DNA of 27,393 nt from contig MU624735.1 in NCBI GenBank assembly GCA_025349905.2, positions 1-27,393 on the forward strand, given 5' to 3'. Numbering within the stretch: the stretch's first letter is position 1; each line of letters starts with the position of its first letter. A program made the translations under genes and the position numbers. Positions 10,988 through 19,063 of the stretch are shown in pieces. The DNA is from Blastocladiella britannica (taxonomy: Eukaryota > Blastocladiomycota > Blastocladiomycetes > Blastocladiales > Blastocladiaceae). The notes beneath the pieces were generated by a model, which ran no database searches, was not told where the DNA came from, and was given only the letters and a program-made list of their open reading frames with translations.

Positions 10988-10993
10988 AATAAA
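10988..10993 (+). terminator. AATAAA polyadenylation signal of CCDC39
   Basis: AATAAA lies 23 bases after the TAG stop and is followed by an A-run. It sits in a 98-bp spacer between two convergent genes, so the 3' ends of both transcripts must be short or overlap. Confidence 0.65.
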
Positions 10994-11063
10994 AAAAAAA
11001 TCATTGGATATTAAAAGTATACTGAGGTACTTGGCTGGGTAAAAAAAAGGGTAAAAAGGAAAA

Positions 11064-13379
11064 TCACTCCTCCTCCGACACGCGTCCGTCCGCCGCCGCA
11101 GCAGCGACGGCAACAGGGCTCGCCGTGAGCGACGGGCGGTACTTGTCCTCGTACGCGGCCATGCGTTCCTGGATCAGCCGTTGCTCCTTTTCCTGGGCCA
11201 CGTACCAGCTCGAAAGCCGGTTATACACGCGCTGCTTGGCAACGCCCTCGTCCCCACCCAGGCCCAGGTTTCCGGGCGGAATAAACGGCGGAAACACGGT
11301 GCCGGGGGTGAGCATGGAGCCAAGTGGGCCCGAGGCCATCGACGACATGGACGGTGGGCGCGAGAGCCGCGGGCCAGCCTGCATGGTGGAAGGGTACGCT
11401 GAAAGGCGTGGCGGTGGGGCGGGTCCGCCGCGGGCAAGCGGGCGCGACGGCGACGGCGACTGAGAGCGGGCGGCGGTCGTGAATTGCTGGCCGTACCCGC
11501 TGCTACTGACTCCTCCTCCTGCTCCGCCACCGCGAACAGTCGGGGGCGAAAAGTGGCTGCTGTCGTGCGTCGCAGACCGGCCGCGGCCGTGGCCAGAGGT
11601 CCTGTGCCCGGACCCTCCTCCTCCTCCGTATCCGTGCGTCGCCTTGACCGGCCGCTGGCGCCCGCGCGTGGACGTCGACGCTACCGTCACCACCGAAGGC
11701 GGGGTGGTCGGTGACCGGATCCCCCCGCCGCCTCCAATGATCGTCGTGGACGAAGTGGCAGCGCCAGTTGGACCACTGCCGCCACCACCACGAATGACCT
11801 TGCTGGGCGGGGGCGGCGGTGACGGGTCGCGGGTGACAACCGACTCGGACTCGTACGCGCTCTCGCCCTCCAACCGACTCGCCATTGACCCGCCATCATT
11901 ATCATTAACACCCTCTGAATCGCTGAGGTAATCGTCGTACGTGCCGCCGCCGCCGCGCCCGACGCTTGTAGTGGTTGCGGTCCGAGCTCCACCATGTGCG
12001 AGGTGGCTCGTTTGGCGACGTCGGCGGTGAAGCGGTTCCCCGAGATCAGACATACTGGCCGCTTGGGCCCGCGACACGTGGCGCGGGATGCGTGACGTGG
12101 CGGTCACTGGGATCGGCCGGCCGGCGATGATCCGCGGCAGCGGCGTAGTAGCGGCGGTCGCCAACAGGGCCGCGTCCATGGGCGTCGCCGCTACCATTGC
12201 TGCCGCTGTCGGTCGGATGGGTAGTCCGGCCAAGTCGCGCGCGGCGTGGAGCTGTGACACCCAGAGCGCGTACTCGAGCCGCGAGCGGTACGCTTCGACC
12301 TCGCAGCTGGCACGGGCTAGCGGCATGGTAGAGGCGAACCGGTTCAATGCGTCGGCGGCGGCAGTCCCGAGTGCGCGCAGAAACTCGATCTGGTGGGGGA
12401 TCAGGTACTTGTGTGCTATCACTTCTGGTGCAACCGTAGGTGCCTCCGTCTCTTTAGGTGTTGGTGCTGCAGAGTCGATGCGGTTGCCACTGTCAATCGC
12501 CGAGTCTTGGTGCTGCAGTTGAATGCTGAGCAACGAAGCAGATGGCGCGTCGTCAACTTGTTCTTGCTGGTCGAGCGCGAGCACCGTGGTATCCCCGGTA
12601 TCAGTGGTATCCTGGGTATTGGTGGTGGATGCGACGACGACGACGGGGTCTTCGTCCCGGGTATTTTCATCCTGATCCAGGACAACAGAGCCATGGACTG
12701 ACGTGGCAGCACTCGAATGTGTCTCCTCCTCCTCCTCCACTCCCTTTTCCTCAGTGGCTGGCACGACAAATGGGCAGGTGGCGGTGGTGTTGGCAGCGGG
12801 ACCACTCGCAACAATGGCAGCGCCAGGGACCACCGTGGCGTCTACAACCACTACTTTTTCAAGCACACCAATGTCCGCGGCACACGCGTCGCGGATCCAC
12901 GCCAAAGACCGGTGGTACTCGTCCGAGACCGCGGTCCACACCAGAGCGCCCGGGTTACCCCCAATCATGGCCATCGTTGTAACGTGACTGGCGGCCGACG
13001 GGACCACGGATACCGAGCGGTACGCGCCGGACGAGAACGCAAAGTCGCCGACGGACCATGCGGCCGCAGTGCGTTCGGCTGATCGAGCAAGGGGCGTCCA
13101 TGCCGGCGCCAATAATGCGGACGGGTCCGGTAACGGGTTAGCTAGTAACAGCGCGTCCAGGAGCGTGCGTTGCGCGGCGTCGGTGGCGGTGGCCTGGGTC
13201 AGGACCGGGTGCAACGTGTGTGCAAAGTACGCGTTCGGGGCCGCTTGATCATTGGCGTCGCCATTTTCTGAGATCGCTGAGGTCGGAGCGCGGTCAAGTG
13301 CGAGCCCAGCGATTGTGCGCAGATTGGCAAACGCGGGCGAGTCGCCTCTGCTGCCGCCAGTCGTCGATATCGTCGTCAT
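11064..13379 (-). CDS. Unrecognised 771-residue protein with disordered middle
   Basis: This is a single exon. I chose the ATG at 13379, preceded by an A-rich leader; an in-frame ATG at 13445 overlaps the stop of the upstream gene and would add 22 residues. The N-terminal third (to about residue 180) looks folded and Ala-rich, with segments such as NPGALVWTAVSDEYHRSLAW. An acidic Thr/Val/Asp-rich stretch follows. A helical segment comes next (HKYLIPHQIEFLRALGTAA to LEYALWVSQLHAARDL). After that is a long Gly/Ser/Arg/Pro-rich linker with polyglycine and RGRS-type motifs. The C terminus holds a compact helical block (VYNRLSSWYVAQEKEQRL to AAYEDKYRP). I know no family with this layout. High GC3 and a 772-codon open frame support that it is a real gene. 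It is convergent with CCDC39 and 62 bp below the CAP-Gly gene. Confidence 0.75.
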   Translation of the reverse strand: MTTISTTGGSRGDSPAFANLRTIAGLALDRAPTSAISENGDANDQAAPNAYFAHTLHPVLTQATATDAAQRTLLDALLLANPLPDPSALLAPAWTPLARSAERTAAAWSVGDFAFSSGAYRSVSVVPSAASHVTTMAMIGGNPGALVWTAVSDEYHRSLAWIRDACAADIGVLEKVVVVDATVVPGAAIVASGPAANTTATCPFVVPATEEKGVEEEEETHSSAATSVHGSVVLDQDENTRDEDPVVVVASTTNTQDTTDTGDTTVLALDQQEQVDDAPSASLLSIQLQHQDSAIDSGNRIDSAAPTPKETEAPTVAPEVIAHKYLIPHQIEFLRALGTAAADALNRFASTMPLARASCEVEAYRSRLEYALWVSQLHAARDLAGLPIRPTAAAMVAATPMDAALLATAATTPLPRIIAGRPIPVTATSRIPRHVSRAQAASMSDLGEPLHRRRRQTSHLAHGGARTATTTSVGRGGGGTYDDYLSDSEGVNDNDGGSMASRLEGESAYESESVVTRDPSPPPPPSKVIRGGGGSGPTGAATSSTTIIGGGGGIRSPTTPPSVVTVASTSTRGRQRPVKATHGYGGGGGSGHRTSGHGRGRSATHDSSHFSPPTVRGGGAGGGVSSSGYGQQFTTAARSQSPSPSRPLARGGPAPPPRLSAYPSTMQAGPRLSRPPSMSSMASGPLGSMLTPGTVFPPFIPPGNLGLGGDEGVAKQRVYNRLSSWYVAQEKEQRLIQERMAAYEDKYRPSLTASPVAVAAAAADGRVSEEE

Positions 13380-13441
13380 TTTAAAAGCAAACAAAACGCG
13401 TCGAGCAAAAGAAGAGATGGGACACCCGTTCAAATCCAAAC

Positions 13442-14532
13442 TCATGTCGCTGCCGATCCACTTCTGGTCGTCTGCGGCACCGGCTCACCCATACGCAGCG
13501 GGATCGGAAAGAACCACTGCCCAAACTTGGCCGTCACATCGTCACTCTCACCGACGGCGCGTGCAAACTGCGCAGAGGTGATCCGCGTTGGCGCCTTGTC
13601 GACGGGCTTCACGTTACCCGTCTCGGTGAACAGAAGCGGGTATTTCCCGTGCACTGACGAAAAAATGGCGTTGATCCAGTCGTACGTGGATTTCTATGAG
13701 CATTTTTTTCACGTTGATTGAGAAGCTGTGTTGTTCACATCATAAGGAAAACATACCTGCTCGCACTTGCTGACGGGCATAAACAGGCCGTACTTGGGCG
13801 CGCACTCAAAGTACTTGGATTTCTTGAGGGTTCCATTGGTGTTCCCCACTGTGTTGACAATACGTCAATACACGATACCACCCGCGATAGGAAAAGACTG
13901 TCTACCAGGAAGTTTGAGCTCAAGTCCAAGCCAGATCAACCCGTCGTCCTTTTCAGCAATTTTGCCAATGTACCGCACCGTCCCGACCAGTCGCTTTTCC
14001 ATGCACACCGCTTCGTTTCCCTCTTCAAACTGGTTTTACAAAATGAGATGGTACTTATCCAATCAAGGCAGTGAATGACCAAGTACTTTGGCGCTGGATC
14101 CGAGCAAATGCGACAAGGCCGTGACCAGATCAGGGATCGAGATCGCCTCGTCTCCGTCCACATCCAAAAACCCAAAGATCACCTGGATCTTGGCCGTGGC
14201 AGGGGCAGAGTGCCACCACTGGGCAAGCGACAACATGTCTTCCAGCTTGATCGCGGGGGCATCAAACAAGATGCGGAGTGTTCGTCGCGCCAGCCAGTCA
14301 TCGCGTTCTGCCAGCCAAGTGATGCGCGCATGGGATAGATGCACGTAGTGGATTTCGGCCACGGTGACTGTTATTCAATTCACATCAGTCTTGGTCGGAT
14401 TTTGAATAATGGACGGAGAATACAATCAAAGCGAGACGCAAGCGCAAGTGCTGTCTTGTCGTCCAGTGGCGGCACGTTGTTAGGATCGTCGAGTGCGGTC
14501 GCATGGTCGAGTGCCGATTGTCCGTTTCCCAT
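13442..14532 (-). CDS. EF-hand and CAP-Gly domain protein, probably N-myristoylated
   Basis: Exons 14532-14424, 14367-14087, 14029-13906, 13848-13757 and 13693-13442 give 285 residues. All four introns are 56-63 nt with GT-AG ends, and every join keeps the frame. The N terminus MGNGQS fits the myristoylation consensus MGxxxS. A canonical EF-hand loop, DVDGDEAISIPD, is at residues 105-116 inside helices typical of calcineurin B/recoverin-like proteins; a degenerate EF-hand may precede it. A CAP-Gly domain covers about 138-199: LVGTVRYIGKI, DGLIWLGLEL, then GNTNG in place of the usual GKNDG, and KYFECAPKYGLFMPVSK. CAP-Gly domains bind tubulin or EB tails, so this could be a calcium-responsive, membrane-anchored microtubule-binding protein. 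That role is inference. An in-frame ATG at 14580 overlaps the LDAH stop, but MGNGQS is preferred as the start. Confidence 0.88.
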
Positions 14533-14576
14533 CGCATTGAGTTTTATTTGTACGCACGAAAAAAAAAGAGGGTATT

Positions 14577-16180
14577 TCATCTGCCCGACTTCGCCGACCG
14601 TTTCTTACCGCCGCCGCCGCCTTTACCCTTCCCACTCACGCGCACCCTGGTTCCATCGCCACCGCCATTGGCCAGACCTGTACTACTGCCGGTGGCGGAG
14701 GCGTGGATCCCGTTAACACGCTGGCCACCATCCTCGTCTCCCTCCATCATCATCCCATTGTCGCTGAGAGCTAAGCTGCTGCTCCGCGACAAGGTTCCCG
14801 TTGTCACTCCATCCTCGATATCATTGGAGAGCCCAACGATCGGATGCTCGGCATCGTACTGGTCGAGCCAGCGCGCAGTAATCTCGGCCATGGGTTTCCC
14901 GTGCTCGAGCACAAACGCATGGGCAAAGTCCTGGTTGCACAGCACGATATCGGCTAAATTTTTTTTTTTTTCCACAAGTGTCAATCTCCGCTTTATTACA
15001 CAAAACGAAAAAAAAAACGTACGATGATCCGGCCACCACATTTTCATCGTCTCGTACCGACTAGTGGGCACCCACCCGTCCTTCTTGCCGTAATACATGG
15101 CGGTCCGATCGATCCACGCCCCGACGGCGGCCACGTCTAGGTCCGTGATACGAACCATTTCCTCCTCGGCCATGGATAGCGTGTTGCGCACCACGGCCGG
15201 GTGCACGAGCTTGCTTGCGGACGTGGTCGCGTGCACGGCGGGCAGCGTGGTGACCAACTGCACGATCCGCAGCAGCAGTGCGGCCGGGAGCATCACCAGG
15301 AAGTGGGCCAGCACTTCGGCGATGGCGCGTGGGATCGGGCCCGTCAGGCGCTGTGTTCATTATGGCATTAGTAAATCCGAAAGAAAGAAAAAAGCATCAT
15401 AAGGATTGGAATACCCCAATAGTCCGGCCGTTGGGCGTCCGCCGAATCCAGTCCACGGTCGGGAACAAGTACACGACGCGACCTAACGCCGCGTTCTTGG
15501 CCCACACGCGCCCCTTCACTTTCAGCGCCTGCATCATGATCCACGACCCGACCGAGTGGCCCGCCAAGTGAATGCGAGTGCCGGTCGGGTACGCGGCGCG
15601 AATGGAGTCAATCAAATGCATTTTGTGCGCGATCTGGCGGTCGAGCGAGTACACTGCGGTCCGGGGCGGGCGTGGGGCGTGCACGCCGTGGCCCAGGTGC
15701 TCGGGACAGTAAATGTCGAGGGCACCCAACTCGGGATCGGCTTTGGCGCGTACTGGTGTGCTACGGCATTTAAGTAATTTTTTTTTTTTTGGCTTCCAGA
15801 ACAACTTTATATATATGCGTACGCTCGGTCAAGTACTCGTGGTAGTAGTCCGGCAGGCCCGGGTTACCCGGGATCATGACCAGGACGCGGCGTGGCGGCG
15901 ACAGTCGGGTGGCACTGCTGCCAGTCGTTATGGCCGAGTCGTCGCTATTATCCGAAGTGCCAATGGGACCACGGCCAAACCCAGCGTCCTTCCAGACCAA
16001 GCAGTGTGTCGGGGTGCCGCGCACGTCCAGGTGCAGCTCGGACCCGGCATGGGCGCCGGCCAGATCGGTGATGGCCACGGTGGGCTCGATTGAGCTCTTT
16101 GAAGAAGCCATGCTGCGGCCAAGATGGGTCCAGTTCCCAGTTGCAGTAGCAGCAGTGCGAGCCAACCAAGAGCGGATCAT
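14577..16180 (-). CDS. LDAH: Lipid-droplet-associated hydrolase (LDAH family, alpha/beta fold)
   Basis: Exons 16180-15823, 15752-15415, 15350-15023 and 14953-14577 give 466 residues (animal LDAH is about 325). The oxyanion-side motif IPGNPGLPDYYHEYL ends exon 1. The nucleophile elbow is AGHSVGSW with Ser186. LFPTVDWIRRTPNGR follows, as in animal LDAH. The acid is Asp323 in YYGKKDGWVP and the base His353 in NQDFAHAF, so the triad is complete. A hydrophobic stretch in exon 3 (about 243-272) could be the lipid-droplet hairpin. The extra length is an N-terminal extension and a low-complexity basic tail (GKGKGGGGGKKR). The family acts on lipid droplets, with ester hydrolase activity proposed. The first 23 residues lack acidic residues and are Arg/Ser/Ala-rich, so a mitochondrial presequence is possible, with an alternative start at Met24 (16111). 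Confidence 0.9.
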
Positions 16181-16319
16181 TTTTTTTTTCCTTTCCTTGG
16201 ACGTGAAGGGAAAGAGGACTCCTCCCCGCACGTGAGGCTGTGCGTTACATATCAACAACAGGCGAGCAGACTCAAGGACGCATCTCCCTTCAATTATTCC
16301 AACCAAATTTCATAAAACA
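16181..16319. promoter_or_regulatory. Divergent promoter region of LDAH and PheRS alpha
   Basis: 139 bp separate two head-to-head ATGs. No clear TATA box or known operator was recognised. The PheRS side ends in an A-rich leader (CATAAAACA before ATG). Confidence 0.5.
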
Positions 16320-18052
16320 ATGGCAGCTGCTGCACCATCCTCCGAGGACTTGGCCCTGCACATTCTGCACTTGCTCGACGCCTCGACGACCGGCGAGCTG
16401 GCCACCACCGAGGGCCTGACTTACCCGAATGACTCTACCATCGACCCGGTCGCCCTGCACGGCGCGCTGTCGTCGCTGGACCGCCGCGAAATGATCGTGT
16501 ACACGCCTATGGACGCCGACAAGTGGGTGCTGACGGCCGAGGGCGCCGACATTGCCCGTGACGGGTCCCACGAGGCGAAAGTGTTTGCGGCCGTGCCCGC
16601 TGGGAAGGGAGCAACGATTTCGATTGCTGATTTAACGGTATTTACATCTATGCGTTATAAAAATTGCAACAATAACTTGACGTGATAAAACAAATAAAGG
16701 CAGCGGTCGGCCCCGATGTGGCCAAAATCGGCCAGGGAAAGGCGTTCAAGAACAAGTGGATCGGGAAAGCCGCCGACGGATCCCTGCAGCGACTGGTGGC
16801 GTCCATCATGGACGTGACCCAGCGCGACCTGGTCTCTATTCGCGACACGGGCGCGTTCGCCGACGCCAAGGTACTGGCCGAGCTCAAGAAACGCAAGTTA
16901 TGCGACAAGGTGTATGTAATTGCCTCGATTATCATTATGCTATGCCCAGTAACTGATTGGAAACGATTGAAATTGCAGCAAAGTGACCCACTACAAGGTC
17001 ACCAAAGGCGAAAAGTTTGGCACCGAGGTCGTCAAGCAGGCCACCGATCTGACGGTCGACATGCTGCTGTCGGGTGCCTGGAAGACGCTGGACTTCAAGA
17101 AATTCAACTTTGATGCATTGGGCCGCGAGCCCGCCGGTGGGCACCTGCACCCGCTCATGAAGGTCCGGGAAGAGTTCCGTCAAGTCTTCTTCGAGATGGG
17201 GTATGTATTCTCCCTTTTCGAAATGTCACCCATTTAGTACTTACTGACATGATACAATATAGATTCGAAGAAATGCCCACCAACCGGTACGTCGAGTCGT
17301 CGTTCTGGAACTTTGACGCGCTGTTCCAGCCGCAGCAGCACCCGGCCCGCGACATGCACGACACGTTCTTCCTATCGTCCCCCGCGACCGGTCCCAAGTA
17401 CCCACGCGATGTGATGGAGCGGGTGAAGCAAGTGCACACCTCGGGCGGGTACGGGTCGATCGGGTACGGGTACGAGTGGAAGGAGGAGGAGGCCGAGAAG
17501 TTGTTGCTGCGCACGCACACCACGGCGGTGTCGTCGCACATGCTGTACAAGCTAGCGACGCAGCCGGGCGGGTTCAAGCCCGCCAAGTACTTTTCGATCG
17601 ACCGGGTGTTCCGCAACGAGACGGTGGATGCCACGCACTTGGCCGAGTTCCATCAGGTCGAAGGAGTGATTGCCGACCGTAACTTGACGTTGGGTGATCT
17701 GATTGGCATCATCAACGTGTTCTGCGCCAAGATGGGCGTGACCAACGTCCGGTTCAAGCCCGCGTACAACCCGTACACGGAGCCGTCGCTCGAGATCTTC
17801 AGTTACCATGCGGGCCTGGGGAAATGGATCGAGTTGGGCAACTCGGGCATGTTCCGGCCCGAGATGCTGCGCCCGTTGGGCTTGCCCGAGGACGTGCGGG
17901 TGATTGCGTGGGGTCTGTCGCTGGAACGCCCGACCATGATCAAGTACGAGATTGACAACATTCGCGAGCTGCTGGGCCACAAGTGCGACTTGGAGATGAT
18001 TCAAAGCAACCCGATCTGCCGGTTGGACAAGAAGATGGGCCGGGAAAACTAA
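16320..18052 (+). CDS. FARSA: Cytosolic phenylalanine--tRNA ligase alpha subunit
   Basis: Exons 16320-16637, 16700-16911, 16979-17200 and 17263-18052 give 513 residues, against about 508 in human FARSA (yeast FRS2). The N-terminal winged-helix-type region holds [20 protein letters not shown]. The catalytic class II core begins with [22 protein letters not shown], split by the last intron, and continues with [19 protein letters not shown]. Motif 2 is [17 protein letters not shown]. The phenylalanine pocket lies around [12 protein letters not shown]. Motif 3 is [13 protein letters not shown]. The enzyme charges tRNA-Phe as an alpha2beta2 tetramer with the beta subunit, which is not in this window. 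The eukaryotic-type core and N-terminal domains exclude the monomeric mitochondrial enzyme. Confidence 0.98.
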
Positions 18053-18060
18053 ATATAATA

Positions 18061-18996
18061 TTAAGTCGACGACGACCACGTCGTGCCATTGTTCGTGCTC
18101 CATGCGAACCGGTTGTTGTTAGCTCCATCGACGACCCCAATCTTGGCCACCAGCCGGTCCCGCGTCTCGATCCACTCGGACTGCACGATCGCCAAGTACC
18201 GCGACGTGCGCACGAACCCGTCGGGCAACACCATATGCGCGCGGAAATCGCCCTCGTGCACGAACCCGAGCGACTTGGCCGCGTAGAACGACGCGTCGTT
18301 CCGCGCATCACACTTCCACTCGACCCGGAGGAACCCGAGCGTTTCAAACGTCCATGTCAGGACGGTCGCCACCGCCGCCTTGTTGACAAATGTCCCGCGG
18401 TACGCGCTTGCGTATAGCACCGGCCCAACTTCAGTGCGCCGGTGGTCAGGGACCGTCGCGATCAAACCTACCACGCCAACGAGTCGGGGACCATTGGGAA
18501 CGGGCGTGTGGCCGTCGGGTTCCACAGTCGACCAGACTGTGAATAGTAGCGAGGTGTGCGGGCTGTAGAACACGCGGTGCACGTGCGCAGAGTATTCGGC
18601 AACGTCAGCGAACGGGCCCCAGGGAAAGTAGCCCCAGTACGGGTGCGACTCACGCGGAATATCTTTTGCCGTATCCTGGTGCTCGGCTGGGTGCGTCATC
18701 GCGTACACCGCATCCATATCCTCAATCTGTCGCTAAATCAATACAACGATATATCCATGTTTAAAAAAAAAAGAGTACCTACCGCCATTGGCTTCAGGAT
18801 AAGGCGCCCGCATGGGGATCGCAGCGTGTGCAGCGGGAAGACAGTGTCGGCCAGCGTCACCTCTGCGAAATGATGGGATCCAATCAATGAGCTTCTTCCT
18901 TACCTCGACCTTACAGAAATGGGATAATATAAGCACCCGACCTCCAGTCTTGGCGGGCAGTGGAGCGACCCCGACCAGCGCGGTTGGAAGCGTCAT
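18061..18996 (-). CDS. GNAT-family N-acetyltransferase, RimJ/RimL-like
   Basis: Likely exons are 18996-18942, 18862-18783 and 18726-18061, giving 266 residues. The first join is uncertain: its donor (GTCGGG) is weak, and a donor at 18936 with acceptor at 18860 also keeps frame. The second join is sound (56-nt intron; LILKPMA continues into IEDMDAVYAM). The beta-strand opening LRSPCGRLILKP, the segment VGPVLYASAYRGTFVNKA at the acetyl-CoA site, and FLRVEWKCDARNDASFYAAK then LGFVHEGDFRAHMV match RimL-like acetyltransferases (Acetyltransf_3 type). Close fungal and bacterial relatives act on protein N termini or small amines, so the substrate is unknown. The stop codon lies 8 bp from the PheRS stop. 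Confidence 0.88.
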
Positions 18997-19063
18997 TCTT
19001 GTTTTCTTGAGAAAGAGCGCGATGTGAAAAGCCAAACGAGCACGGAAAAACTATTTTGAAAAT

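Noticed and set aside
9786..10988. Minus-strand frame of 400 codons opposite CCDC39
   Set aside because: The + strand is firmly CCDC39. The antisense frame is open only because of the strong third-position GC.
13442..16180. One fused LDAH/CAP-Gly gene
   Set aside because: A GTAAGA donor-like site lies near the LDAH end, but no acceptor gives a convincing join, and MGNGQS looks like a true N terminus.
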